Assembly (NCBI RefSeq): GCF_029544075.1
Contig: NZ_JAJQJH010000020.1
Location: forward strand, 1 to 57,320
Origin: Chromohalobacter canadensis
Lineage (GTDB): Bacteria > Pseudomonadota > Gammaproteobacteria > Pseudomonadales > Halomonadaceae
Direction: 5' to 3'
Length of the DNA: 57,320 bases
The notes beneath the pieces were generated by a model, which saw only the letters and a list, made by a program, of their open reading frames with translations, was not told where the DNA came from and searched no databases. Position numbers and translations under genes: made by a program. This document shows, in pieces, positions 47,838 to 57,286 of the stretch (positions are counted from its first letter, which is position 1; every line of letters starts with the position of its first letter).

Positions 47838-47873
47838 AACGCCCCCATTCAGCTTAACTGTTTGGGGGCGTAA
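47838..47873 (+). terminator. Terminator of the TRAP operon
   Basis: Stem ACGCCCCCA / TGGGGGCGT with a loop of about 16 bases, 25 bp after the permease stop. Confidence 0.75.
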
Positions 47874-47980
47874 CGTGTGGTAACCGAAAAAACACTGCCC
47901 TGGTGCTTAACTTTCCACGTTGGCCTGTGCTAATAGTGAAGCTAGGTCTTGGCCTACTACTGCTGCGCAAGGAGGTTGCC

Positions 47981-48682
47981 ATGGGTATCGTTTCGTCCCC
48001 ACGCACCGCCCGGGTCATTGACCTGGACACCATGAGGCAGCGACGTCAGGCACAACGCCGCATTCTACGCCTGGCGCCTGAACTGGATGGCCTCGAGATG
48101 CTGTATCATCTGGCTTCGGACCCAGAGACACTGTATGGCATGCCGCTGTTGGCTTGGGGACTACGCGAAAGCGGCGAGGTGGTTGGCTTGGTGCCTTGGA
48201 TGGAGGCCCTGACCGCCTGCCATGAGATGGACAGTCCCGATCATGGGCACTTTTTCGGTTATCGCGATCCCGAAACGGAAGAAATCTTCCACTCGCCGCC
48301 CGAGCATAAAGTCTATGAACTGGAACATGCCGCCGCGTATTTCGATTACGAAGAAACGTCGGCACCGACCCTGATACAGCAGTTGCCCGATACCCAGGGT
48401 ACGCATGCGCTGTGCCTCGCCAGCGACGGGGAGAGCTGGCAACTCAAGCAGGTATTTGGCTGGCGCTTGTACAACGACGGCAATGTGGAATCGCTACTCG
48501 TCGATGAAAAACGTGTCGAGCAGACGCCGATCGTGGCTGGCGATGCCTGCCTCTATGCCGGCCATAGCCGCCATGCGACGGTGTATTACTTCCAGCGTCA
48601 TATCGCCAATCAGATCAAGCAACAGGACCCCACCACAATGGAGGCCCTCGCCGTGATGACGACGCCTTCCTCATCGTCTTGA
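47981..48682 (+). CDS. Conserved hypothetical cytoplasmic protein
   Basis: The 233-residue protein contains LDGLEMLYHLASDPETLYGMPLLAWGLRESGEVVGLVPWMEAL and HGHFFGYRDPETEEIFHSPPEHKVYELEHAAAYFDYE. It has no signal peptide, membrane segment or recognised domain. AAGGAGG precedes the chosen ATG, so it is clearly expressed from its own site. I have no functional suggestion; it may be lineage-specific. Confidence 0.75.
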   Translation: MGIVSSPRTARVIDLDTMRQRRQAQRRILRLAPELDGLEMLYHLASDPETLYGMPLLAWGLRESGEVVGLVPWMEALTACHEMDSPDHGHFFGYRDPETEEIFHSPPEHKVYELEHAAAYFDYEETSAPTLIQQLPDTQGTHALCLASDGESWQLKQVFGWRLYNDGNVESLLVDEKRVEQTPIVAGDACLYAGHSRHATVYYFQRHIANQIKQQDPTTMEALAVMTTPSSSS

Positions 48683-48694
48683 CGGAGAGGGGCG

Positions 48695-48949
48695 TCACGC
48701 TAGACGAATGACATAGCGGTAACGCTCGTCTTCTTCCTGCGACTGGGCGACGAGTTCATGGCCCAGGAAGGTGCAGAACTTGGGGACGTCGCGCGTCGTG
48801 GCGGGGTCCGTGGCGATGACTTCCAGAAGTTGGCCAACGTTCATGTCCCGTACCTGATTGTGCATCATCATGATCGGTTCGGGACAATACAGGCCGGAAG
48901 TATCCAGCACGGCATCCGGCGTGGGCAGGGACGTATCGGGATCGGACAT
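48695..48949 (-). CDS. tusA: Sulfurtransferase TusA
   Basis: The 84-residue protein has the TusA core: [45 protein letters not shown], with the persulfide-carrying Cys in the CPxP motif near residue 22. It relays sulfur from IscS to the tRNA 2-thiouridine pathway. It converges on the preceding hypothetical gene. Confidence 0.93.
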   Translation of the reverse strand: MSDPDTSLPTPDAVLDTSGLYCPEPIMMMHNQVRDMNVGQLLEVIATDPATTRDVPKFCTFLGHELVAQSQEEDERYRYVIRLA

Positions 48950-49006
48950 AAGTGACGTAACCTCGTGTTCGCTCAGGTTAGATGATGCGCTATCGCCGTG
49001 GCGACC

Positions 49007-50080
49007 TCAATCCTGCAAGTACACATGCACGGTCACTTCCTCGCGATCGTGGTAAAGGTGTCGAGCGCGTATCCGTGCCCGCACACCGGCTCGATGCAGG
49101 CTATCCTCAAGGCGTGCCAGGCAACGTGCCACTTCTTCCCAGCGCTTCTTCATGGGCAGTTTCAGGTTGAAGATCGCTTCACGGCACCACTGCTTGATCA
49201 ACCAGCGCTCCACCATGTCGATGACGCGCATGGGTTTGTCGACGATGTCGCACACTAACCAGTCTAGGCGCATCGGGGGCTCCCAGACGAAGGCATCCTC
49301 GCGCAAGTGCTCGACTTGCCCCGTGGCCATCAGCGTTGCGTCCATGGGGCCATTGTCGATGGCATAGACATACATGCCTTGGCGCACGAGCTGATAGGTC
49401 CAGCCTCCGGGGGCGGCGCCGAGGTCGGCCGCCTGCATGGCATCGTTGAGGCGTGCCGGCCAGGCGTCACGCGGTACGAAGACATGCCAGGCTTCTTCGA
49501 GCTTGAGGGTCGAGCGACTCGGCGCTTCACGCGGGAACTTCAGGCGCCATATGCCGCCGAGATGCTCGGCACGGTTACCGGGGAAGCTGATCGCCAGCTG
49601 GACACGATCCCCCGCCGTCCAGAATAGATGCAAGCGCCGGCCACCCGCCTTACGACGCAGCGCACCGCGTTTTTTGAGCGTGCTTTCCAACGGCTTGCTC
49701 AAGGCTTTCATCAAACCGGCCAGCGCCTTCTCTTCGTTGGTATCCGGCGTTTCCTGCCAGACCGATTCGAACGACCAGCCGCTGGCGACGACGAGCTCGA
49801 CGATCGCCGTCAGCCGGTCGTCGCGTGGCAAGTCTTCCAAGGGCGGAAACGCCACCAGCGATTGTCGCGCGAACACCAGAGCCTCGAGCGGTAGGCGACG
49901 ATGCACGTCATTGGCAGGTGTGGCGGGGTCGAGTACGAAACGCACATGGCCGCTGCCCGGCGCCGCGATGGGGTATCCCACATGCCCCATGTCGGCGACC
50001 TTGTCCGAGAGTTCGGCGCTCAGGTCCTTCTCGAAACCGGGACGGCAATAGAGTAGCCACTCGTGCGGACAGACGGCCAT
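49007..50080 (-). CDS. rlmM: 23S rRNA 2'-O-methyltransferase RlmM
   Basis: The 357-residue protein has an N-terminal THUMP-like part and a Rossmann methyltransferase domain with ADLGAAPGGWTYQLVRQG near residue 220 and WLVCDIVDKP. The K-D-K-E-type catalytic set is suggested by KLPMKKRWEE and VHVYLQD. RlmM methylates the ribose of C2498 in 23S rRNA. The length matches the family. Confidence 0.93.
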   Translation of the reverse strand: MAVCPHEWLLYCRPGFEKDLSAELSDKVADMGHVGYPIAAPGSGHVRFVLDPATPANDVHRRLPLEALVFARQSLVAFPPLEDLPRDDRLTAIVELVVASGWSFESVWQETPDTNEEKALAGLMKALSKPLESTLKKRGALRRKAGGRRLHLFWTAGDRVQLAISFPGNRAEHLGGIWRLKFPREAPSRSTLKLEEAWHVFVPRDAWPARLNDAMQAADLGAAPGGWTYQLVRQGMYVYAIDNGPMDATLMATGQVEHLREDAFVWEPPMRLDWLVCDIVDKPMRVIDMVERWLIKQWCREAIFNLKLPMKKRWEEVARCLARLEDSLHRAGVRARIRARHLYHDREEVTVHVYLQD

Positions 50081-50196
50081 GTTGGACTCCAGAATCGGCG
50101 GGGCGGCAGTCTAACGAGCGGAGAGTACGCGAGGCAAGCAATCTTGCTCCGCGCCCTGTTCCGTCACTGGTCGTGCCACGCGCGTCTGACGCCGTA

Positions 50197-51330
50197 CTAC
50201 GCTAGGCGCCGCTGAGTCTTTTCATCGAACAAGACGGCGCGACTCAAGTCGGCGCGCAATGCCACGCGGTCTCCCGCTACTACGCGACTCTTCGGACCGA
50301 GGCGGGCCGTTACCTCGTTGCCACCCAGCCACGCCTGCAGCAAGGTATCCGCACCTGTCGGCTCGACTACTGTCGCCGTCACCTCAAGCCGCGTACCCTC
50401 ACCTGACGTTTCTTGTATGGCGTCGTCTTCGAGAAAATGCTCGGGCCGCAATCCCAAGATCAGACGTTCGCCGACGCGGGACGAAAGTTCCTGAGTGTCA
50501 CGCTCCACTGGCCATGGCAACGTCAACGCCGCCCCGCCTTGTTCCTCATCGTGGATTTGCAAGGCATAACCGCTTGCGCCTGCATGACTGACGAGCGTGA
50601 CGGGAAGGAAGTTCATCGATGGCGAGCCCATGAAGCCTGCCACGAACATGTCCACAGGATCGTTATACACTTCGTGGGGCGTACCTAGTTGCAGGATTTC
50701 TCCATCGCGCATCACCGCGATTCGATCGGCCAGCGTCATGGCCTCGATCTGATCGTGCGTGACATAGACAATGGTGGTCCCGAGACGCTGATGCAATTTC
50801 TTGATCTCGGTACGCATTTCCACGCGCAGCTTGGCATCCAGGTTCGAGAGCGGTTCGTCGAACAGATAGATCTGCGGCTCACGCGCCAAGGCGCGGCCCA
50901 TGGCCACGCGCTGGCGCTGCCCACCCGATAGTTGTGAAGGTTTGCGATCAAGCAGCGGCGTGATTTGCAACAGCTCAGCCACGCGCGAGACCGCCTCTTC
51001 GCGCTGGGCCTTGGGCATCTTGCGCATCTCCAACCCGAAGGAAATGTTCTGCCGCACGTTCATGCTCGGATAGAGCGCATAGGACTGAAACACCATGGCG
51101 ATATCGCGCTCGGACGGCGTATGCCAGGTCACATCTTCATCACCGATACGTATTTCGCCGCTGGTAACGGGCTCGAGCCCTGCAATAGTATTCATCAATG
51201 TCGATTTCCCGCAGCCCGAGGGACCGACCAGGATCAGGAACTCCCCGGAGTCGATCGCCAGGGAGATATCCTTGAGTACCTGCGTGCTACCGAATGTCTT
51301 GTTGACGTGACGGATGTTCAAAGCGGACAT
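50197..51330 (-). CDS. Sugar ABC transporter ATP-binding protein (GtsD/MalK type)
   Basis: The 377-residue protein has Walker A GPSGCGKST near residue 36, signature LSGGQRQRVAMGRAL near 135, Walker B YLFDEPLSNLD and a C-terminal TOBE/OB regulatory domain from about residue 240 (LGLRPEHFLED). This is the MalK/UgpC class. It energises the two permeases upstream on the same strand. The ATG at 51330 (MSALNIRHVNKTFG) is chosen. Confidence 0.93.
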   Translation of the reverse strand: MSALNIRHVNKTFGSTQVLKDISLAIDSGEFLILVGPSGCGKSTLMNTIAGLEPVTSGEIRIGDEDVTWHTPSERDIAMVFQSYALYPSMNVRQNISFGLEMRKMPKAQREEAVSRVAELLQITPLLDRKPSQLSGGQRQRVAMGRALAREPQIYLFDEPLSNLDAKLRVEMRTEIKKLHQRLGTTIVYVTHDQIEAMTLADRIAVMRDGEILQLGTPHEVYNDPVDMFVAGFMGSPSMNFLPVTLVSHAGASGYALQIHDEEQGGAALTLPWPVERDTQELSSRVGERLILGLRPEHFLEDDAIQETSGEGTRLEVTATVVEPTGADTLLQAWLGGNEVTARLGPKSRVVAGDRVALRADLSRAVLFDEKTQRRLA

Positions 51331-51344
51331 AATGACCTCTGTAA

Positions 51345-52223
51345 TCAACCCTTGACGGATCCCGCGGTTAACCCGCGCACGAAATATTTTCCGGCCAGCA
51401 CGTACACCACCAATGTCGGCAAGGCGGCGATCATGGCCGCTGCCATGTCGACGTTGTACTCCTTAACGCCGGTGGAGGTATTGACCATATTGTTGAGTGC
51501 CACCGTCACCGGCTGCGAGTCGAAGCCCGCGAACGACACCCCAAACAAGAAATCATTCCAGATCTGAGTGAATTGCCAGATGACCGTCACGGTGATGATG
51601 GGACCCGATACCGGCAGCAGAATGCGCCAAAAAATACGCCAGAATCCCGCTCCGTCGAGCTTGGCGGCGGCGATCATTTCATCGGGTATCGACACGTAAT
51701 AGTTACGGAAGAAAAGCGTCGTGAACGCGATGCCATACACCACATGTACAAGCACCAAACCACTGGTGGAACTGGCCAGCCCCAGCCAGCCCAACGTTCT
51801 CGCCATGGGCATGAGCACCACCTGGAACGGCACGAAGCAGCCGAATAGCAGCAGTGCAAAACACAGGTTCGCGCCGCGAAAACGCCATTTGGTCAATACA
51901 TAGCCATTAAGCGCGCCCACTAAAGAGGAAATCGCCACGGCGGGCACGACGATGGCTATCGAGTTGAGAAAGTAGCCCGACATGCCATTACAGCGCATAC
52001 CGGTGCAGGCCGAACCCCATGCCTTGCTCCAGGCCTCGAAGGAAATCGTGCTGGGCAGCGACAAGAGGCCGCCGGCACGAATGTCATCCAAGGGCTTCAG
52101 CGATGTCAGAAGCATTACCACGAGCGGTAATAAATACACCAGCGCCGCCATGATCAGCAGCGTATATAGCCCAGCGCGCCATAGCCGTGCGGAGGTTGTA
52201 TGTCGACGTACCATGTTAGCCAT
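51345..52223 (-). CDS. Sugar ABC permease (MalG/GtsC type)
   Basis: The 292-residue protein has six predicted transmembrane helices and the EAA loop EMIAAAKLDGAGFWRIFWRILLPVSGP near residue 190, which contacts the ATPase. It overlaps the preceding permease gene by eight bases, so the two are coupled. It forms the channel for the sugar imported by the GtsA-like binding protein. Confidence 0.93.
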   Translation of the reverse strand: MANMVRRHTTSARLWRAGLYTLLIMAALVYLLPLVVMLLTSLKPLDDIRAGGLLSLPSTISFEAWSKAWGSACTGMRCNGMSGYFLNSIAIVVPAVAISSLVGALNGYVLTKWRFRGANLCFALLLFGCFVPFQVVLMPMARTLGWLGLASSTSGLVLVHVVYGIAFTTLFFRNYYVSIPDEMIAAAKLDGAGFWRIFWRILLPVSGPIITVTVIWQFTQIWNDFLFGVSFAGFDSQPVTVALNNMVNTSTGVKEYNVDMAAAMIAALPTLVVYVLAGKYFVRGLTAGSVKG

Positions 52224-53145
52224 GTCGCTGCCCTCGCAATTCGGAATACAGATACGGCACCAAGATCGCCAACACGCCGCACAGCATCATGATCGCGCTA
52301 GCAGAACCCAGGCCGATCTGCCCCCGTGTAAAGGTGTGTGCATACATGAAAGTGGCGGGCAGGTCGGTCGCGTAGCCGGGGCCGCCTCCCGTCAACGCCA
52401 TGACCAAATCGAAACTCTTGATGGCGATATGAGCGAGAATCATCACAGAGCTGAACACTACAGGACGCAGGCTCGGCAAGACGATGCGTGTGTAGATACG
52501 CGGCAAACTGGCACCATCCAGCGCCGCTGCTTGAAAGAGACTGTCGTCGATACTCCTGAGACCGGCCAGGAACAAGGCCATCACGAACCCGGACGCTTGC
52601 CATACGGCAGCGATCACCAGGGTGTAAATCGCCATATCACTATCGACGAGCCAGTTGAAGGTAAAGTCTTCGAACCCCCAGCCACGCACCATCGCCTGGA
52701 TACCCAGCCCTGGATTGAGCAACCAGCGCCAGACGACACCGGTCACGATCAAGGAAAGCGCCATTGGGTAGAGATAAATCGTGCGCAGCGCGCCTTCCTG
52801 TCGGATACGCTGATCGAGAAATATCGCGAGCAGTAGCCCTATCACCAGACAGCTCACGATGAACAAGCCACCGAATACCACCAGGTTAGTAGCCGCCACG
52901 TGCCAGCGTTCATTGGCAAAAAGCCGCGCGTACTGCGCGAACCCCACGAAATCGTATTGCGGCAACATCCGCGAGTTGGTCAATGACAGTAGAAACGTCC
53001 AGAGCATGTAGCCATAGACGAAAAACAACGCCACCCCGAGCGAGGGCGCGACAACCAGACGGGGCAATACACGTTCAATATGGCCCGCCAGAGAGCGACG
53101 GTGTCGTCGCTCTCCGGAAGCAGGCGCAGATACTTTTGATGGCAT
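52216..53145 (-). CDS. Sugar ABC permease (MalF/GtsB type)
   Basis: The 309-residue protein has six or more transmembrane helices and the EAA loop DDSLFQAAALDGASLPRIYTRIVLPSLRP near residue 215. It is the partner of the MalG-type permease. The 70-bp gap to the binding-protein gene carries a hairpin. Confidence 0.93.
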   Translation of the reverse strand: MPSKVSAPASGERRHRRSLAGHIERVLPRLVVAPSLGVALFFVYGYMLWTFLLSLTNSRMLPQYDFVGFAQYARLFANERWHVAATNLVVFGGLFIVSCLVIGLLLAIFLDQRIRQEGALRTIYLYPMALSLIVTGVVWRWLLNPGLGIQAMVRGWGFEDFTFNWLVDSDMAIYTLVIAAVWQASGFVMALFLAGLRSIDDSLFQAAALDGASLPRIYTRIVLPSLRPVVFSSVMILAHIAIKSFDLVMALTGGGPGYATDLPATFMYAHTFTRGQIGLGSASAIMMLCGVLAILVPYLYSELRGQRHG

Positions 53146-53172
53146 CGACGATATCCTTTTGACAAGACACGA

Positions 53173-53208
53173 TTGCTCGCTACCGATTCAAGCCCCGGCA
53201 GCGAGCAA
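53173..53208 (-). other. Hairpin between binding-protein and permease genes
   Basis: Stem TTGCTCGCT / AGCGAGCAA with an 18-base loop directly behind the binding-protein stop. It probably stabilises the binding-protein mRNA or lowers read-through, so that this protein is made in excess. Confidence 0.6.
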
Positions 53209-53217
53209 CGACTCACC

Positions 53218-54471
53218 TCACTCGGCCGCGCGTACGGCGCTGACCAATCGCTCTGAGGCAGTTTCGGCCTTCATGTCAGGATCATTGAAGAAGTTGGTGA
53301 TGACATCGAATACCGCACCTTGCTGGCTGTCCGACACCGCCATGCCATGAGCCAGACTGGGCACCAGCGCATCTTCGTCCATGGCGACATCAAAGGCTTC
53401 ACGCGAAGCCTTGGCGCAGGCATCGAAATCGTCGAGGGAGACATCCAACCGCACCGGGATCGACCCTTTGGCTTGGTTGAACTGAACCTGGAAATCCTTC
53501 GACAGAACGATACTCGCCAAGTCCAATTGGGCCTGTTGCTGACCTTCGTCGTCGACATCGAACATGGCCAGGCTATCGGTGTTGTAGGAAAACATGTTTT
53601 CAGTCATCGGCGGGGCAACGCATTCGTAGTCCTCGCCCGGCGTCATGCCTGCAGCGGTGAACTCGCCCTTGGCCCAGTCGCCCATGATCTGCATGGCCGC
53701 CTTGCCATTGATGACCATCGATGTAGCGATGTTCCAGTCACGGCCGGCGATGTTTTCGTCCATCGTGCCGCGTAGCTTCTTGAAGGTCTTGAGCGACTCG
53801 ATCATGGTATCGCTGGTCAGCGCTTCAGGGTCCAGGTCGACGAACGCCTTGCGATAGAAATCGCCACCCCCGATCCCCATCATGACCACTTCGAACACGG
53901 TCGCGTCCTGCCAGGGCTGGCCACCGTGAGCGAGCGGAATGTAGCCCGCCTCGCGAATCTTGTCGGCCGCGTCAAAGAACTCGTCCCAGGTCTGCGGCAC
54001 GTGATCAACGCCCGAATCTTCTAGAACCTCGGGGTTGGCCCAGATCCAGTTGATACGGTGAATATTGACGGGGACTGCGGCATAGTGACCGTCGACTTTG
54101 TCGGCGGCAACGATTTCCTCGGGAAGGAAGTCGTCCCACCCATCGGCCTCGGCGGCTTTATCGATGTTACCGAGGAACCCCATGTCACCCCACTCTTTAA
54201 TCAAGGGCCCCTTGATTTGCGCTACCGCCGGAGGGTTTCCCGAAATCGCACGCGATTTGAGTACCGTCATAGCACTATCGCCCGCACCACCGGCAACCGC
54301 GAAATCTTTCCAGGTGTGGCCCTTGGTCTCGAGTTTTTCCTTGAGCAGGTTGGCGGCCTTGGCTTCGCCACCCGAGGTCCACCAATGCAGGACCTCGATT
54401 TCAGCGGCATTGGCCTGTCCCACGGCAGCAGCCAGCAGAGCACCTGCGGCGAGCGCATGGATAGTTTTCAT
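53218..54471 (-). CDS. gtsA: GtsA-like sugar ABC binding protein
   Basis: The 417-residue protein has a Sec signal peptide (MKTIHALAAGALLAAAVGQANA) and the start of an extracellular-solute-binding family 1 domain (EIEVLHWWTSGGEAKAANLLKEKLE). The sequence, with VPVNIHRINWIWANPEVLEDSG and GMAVSDSQQGAVFDVITNFFND, resembles the glucose/mannose binding protein GtsA of pseudomonads. It is first in the operon; the ligand is inferred. Confidence 0.88.
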   Translation of the reverse strand: MKTIHALAAGALLAAAVGQANAAEIEVLHWWTSGGEAKAANLLKEKLETKGHTWKDFAVAGGAGDSAMTVLKSRAISGNPPAVAQIKGPLIKEWGDMGFLGNIDKAAEADGWDDFLPEEIVAADKVDGHYAAVPVNIHRINWIWANPEVLEDSGVDHVPQTWDEFFDAADKIREAGYIPLAHGGQPWQDATVFEVVMMGIGGGDFYRKAFVDLDPEALTSDTMIESLKTFKKLRGTMDENIAGRDWNIATSMVINGKAAMQIMGDWAKGEFTAAGMTPGEDYECVAPPMTENMFSYNTDSLAMFDVDDEGQQQAQLDLASIVLSKDFQVQFNQAKGSIPVRLDVSLDDFDACAKASREAFDVAMDEDALVPSLAHGMAVSDSQQGAVFDVITNFFNDPDMKAETASERLVSAVRAAE

Positions 54472-54830
54472 GGCGTAACTCCTTATGGTTGTTATCGCGA
54501 CATGGGTCGCTCAATCACGAGGGGGGCCTCGTGTCTTACCAGTCTCGGGAGCGGGCGACGAAGCGTCGACGGGGCGAGGAAGGGAGACAGAAAGCCCAAA
54601 GGGCAGTCACGCCCGGCATTTTTCACGCTCGAATGAATGACGCCATCCGCGGCTGTTATCGTTATGACGTCAGTCCCTCGTTGGAGACCATGAGCCAGCG
54701 GATCGAACGCCCCGATCCCTGGCTTCGAGCGTAGCGTATGCCAACATGCGTTTGGGTTACCGAGTCCTACAAAGTCTTGGCGACATATTGCAGCCCTGTA
54801 ATATGCCACGCAGCTACAACGTCAGGGAGT
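54472..54830. other. Promoter region of the sugar transporter
   Basis: A gap of about 360 bp between the sensor kinase stop and the binding-protein start holds no convincing gene. It should contain the transporter promoter and binding sites for the response regulator encoded just upstream. Confidence 0.5.
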
Positions 54831-56273
54831 TCAATGCGCCAAGGGAATGCTTAGCTGAACGCTCAATCCTCCTTCGCTGGCCTCATTCAAGTAGATCTCC
54901 CCACCATGGGCACGCACGATATGCCGAGCAATGGAAAGCCCTAGGCCACTACCGCCCGTGTGACGACTCCGAGAGGGCTCGAGCCGCACGAAAGGCTCGA
55001 AGACACGCTCCCGCTGTGCCTGAGGAATGCCCGGCCCATCGTCATTGATGCAGATGGTAATATGCTCGTAATTCCGGTGAAGTGCGATATCCACACGCTG
55101 TGCATAAAAAATGGCGTTCTCTATGAGGTTGGCCAGACAACGCTTGAGTGCCAAGGGCTTCGCCGACAGCCATCCCGCATGCCCTTCAAGATGGATCGAA
55201 GCACCTTCATGTACAGCAAGATCCTTCATGATGTCTTTCACCAGTGCGTCTACATCGATCGCAGAGGCCGTCTCATGTAGATCTAACCCTTTCACCGAAG
55301 CCAAGGCCCCCTTCACCAACTGATCCATTTCATCCAGGGAGCGTATGAAAGCCTCGCGCTGGGCGGATGAGTCGAGCATCTCAGCACGCAGGCGTAAGCG
55401 TGTGATGGGGGTTTTGAGATCATGCGAAATGGCGGAAAACAAGCGTTCACGTTCCTCAACCTGATGGCGAATCCGTTCGCTCATGCGATTGAACGCCATC
55501 GCAGTATCGCGCAATTCACGTGGCCCGCGTTCGGCAAGCGGCGGCGATTCAAGATCGTCCCCCAGACGTCTTGCCGCCTTGGCCAGGATCGAGAGCGGCC
55601 GCGTCGACCAGCGTATTCCCCATAACGACAGCGCGATGACCGTCAATAATACGGCGATGGAGACAAAGAGCCGATCCCCGGATAGCCAAGTGGCGTCTTC
55701 CAGGGACTCCGCCATGGGAAGGGAGGTCGCGACGAACAACCAATTCCCCCCTTCGAGGGGCATTTGCACGACGAGAATGGGCGTCGACAACGGTGTGATA
55801 GCCAAGCTGCGGTGCGCCCAATGTGCGGGGAGCTCCGCTAGGGGGACTTCATTATTGAACACACGCAGATCGCTGGGCCGTGAAAACCCGATATACATCT
55901 CACGCTGCCCAAGCTCTTGCACGAGTCCATCTCGCAAATTAGCGGCCACCATCTCGCGCGCACTGCCTCCACGGGTACTCGGCAAGGCGATGCGATGGTC
56001 GTTGACGCTGACAAAGAAGCGAGTCCCCCCCATATCGCGCAATTGATCGAGCACGATATGCCGATACTCATACGGCAAGGAACTGAAGTAACGTACAGTG
56101 GCGGCCAAACTTTCGGCAAGATGATGCGATAGGGTATCGAGCCTCATCAGGCGCTCGCGGTTTTCCTGCCAACTCCAGATCCCATAGCTGGCAACCTGAG
56201 CGCCCAACACGCCCAGCAACATAATCAATACGAAGCGACCCCTAAGGGTTCGCGGGCGCCACCATCGCTTCAC
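54831..56273 (-). CDS. Sensor histidine kinase (GtrS-like)
   Basis: The 480-residue protein has two transmembrane helices (LRGRFVLIMLLGVLGAQVASYGIW near residue 10 and LFVSIAVLLTVIALSLWGI near 205), a periplasmic sensor, a HAMP segment, the HisKA box AISHDLKTPITRLRLRAEM and an ATPase domain (NLIENAIFYA, DDGPGIPQAQRERVFEPFVRL, GSGLGLSIA). A GTG start overlaps the response regulator stop. With the sugar transporter it resembles the GtrS/GltR arrangement of pseudomonads. Confidence 0.88.
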   Translation of the reverse strand: MKRWWRPRTLRGRFVLIMLLGVLGAQVASYGIWSWQENRERLMRLDTLSHHLAESLAATVRYFSSLPYEYRHIVLDQLRDMGGTRFFVSVNDHRIALPSTRGGSAREMVAANLRDGLVQELGQREMYIGFSRPSDLRVFNNEVPLAELPAHWAHRSLAITPLSTPILVVQMPLEGGNWLFVATSLPMAESLEDATWLSGDRLFVSIAVLLTVIALSLWGIRWSTRPLSILAKAARRLGDDLESPPLAERGPRELRDTAMAFNRMSERIRHQVEERERLFSAISHDLKTPITRLRLRAEMLDSSAQREAFIRSLDEMDQLVKGALASVKGLDLHETASAIDVDALVKDIMKDLAVHEGASIHLEGHAGWLSAKPLALKRCLANLIENAIFYAQRVDIALHRNYEHITICINDDGPGIPQAQRERVFEPFVRLEPSRSRHTGGSGLGLSIARHIVRAHGGEIYLNEASEGGLSVQLSIPLAH

Positions 56274-56983
56274 ATCACTGATTCCACGGGAGTGGCCAGG
56301 ACATAACCTGCTCCGCGCACGGTACGTATCAATTGCGAATGCTGGGCATCTTCTCCCAAGCGCTGGCGCAAGCGACAAACGTGTACATCGATGGAGCGAT
56401 CCAAGGGCGGCGCCCGGCGTCCTCGGCTAAGATCGAACAAGCGCTCGCGGGACAGCACCTGCTCGGGATGATCAAGAAACACGCCGAGTAGCTGATAATC
56501 CGCGCCTGATAGATGACTTCGGTTACCCGCATCGTCGATTAACTCACGCGTAATCCTATCTAACGACCAAGGCCCGAATCGGACAATGCGTGTAGCCGCG
56601 GCCGGTAATGGTTTAACTCGGCGCAATATCGCCTTGACGCGCGCCAGCAGTTCACGCGGATTGAACGGCTTGGCCAAATAGTCGTCGGCTCCGAGTTCGA
56701 GTCCGAGAATACGGTCGGTTTCATCTACGCTGGCGGTCAGCATGATGATGGGCAAGCTACTGTGGTGGCGAAGGTCGCGACAAAGCGATAATCCATCCTC
56801 TCCCGGCATCATGATGTCGAGTATCAGCAAGTCGGGGTCTTCATCGCGTATCAAGGTAGGTAAGGCATCGCCGTCTTCCCCCAATACGACCTTGAAACCA
56901 TGTCGCTCGAGGTAAGTTTGCAACAGTTCACGAATTTCGGCGTCGTCATCGATGACAGCCACTGTCGTATGATTCATCGTCAT
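56270..56983 (-). CDS. OmpR-family response regulator (GltR-like)
   Basis: The 237-residue protein has a receiver domain (VAVIDDDAEIRELLQTYLERHGF, phospho-acceptor in DLLILDIMMPGEDG, K in YLAKPFNPREL) and a winged-helix domain (SGADYQLLGVFLDHPEQVLSRERLFDLSRGRRAPPLDRSIDVHVCRLRQRLG). GGGAG lies before the ATG. It is translationally coupled to the kinase and probably controls the sugar transporter. Confidence 0.93.
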   Translation of the reverse strand: MTMNHTTVAVIDDDAEIRELLQTYLERHGFKVVLGEDGDALPTLIRDEDPDLLILDIMMPGEDGLSLCRDLRHHSSLPIIMLTASVDETDRILGLELGADDYLAKPFNPRELLARVKAILRRVKPLPAAATRIVRFGPWSLDRITRELIDDAGNRSHLSGADYQLLGVFLDHPEQVLSRERLFDLSRGRRAPPLDRSIDVHVCRLRQRLGEDAQHSQLIRTVRGAGYVLATPVESVM

Positions 56984-57246
56984 AGTGGGAGACGCTCCCT
57001 GCCGCTGCTTCTCAATTCGACAGAAGGCACTGCGGATATTTGTTGGTTATCGTCGCGATTCTTTATCGATGATGCGATGGCCTCCCCTACGCATCAAGCG
57101 AATCATGGCGCGACACGACCAAAGGGGGAGGAATATAACGTACATACGCAATATGAGTGAGTTTTATGAACGCTTTGACGATACTCGGCGTAGTAGTTTT
57201 TCATTCGCCAGCATCAAACTCGTTGTTTTTTCTGCCCTAAACGAAA

Positions 57247-57278
57247 AAAACCCCAGCCTCTTTCGAAGCTGGGGTTTT
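57247..57278 (-). terminator. rRNA operon terminator
   Basis: Stem AAAACCCCAGC / GCTGGGGTTTT followed on the minus strand by a T-run (TTTTTTCG). It lies about 10 bp beyond the 5S rRNA 3' end. Confidence 0.9.
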
Positions 57279-57286
57279 AGAAGAAA

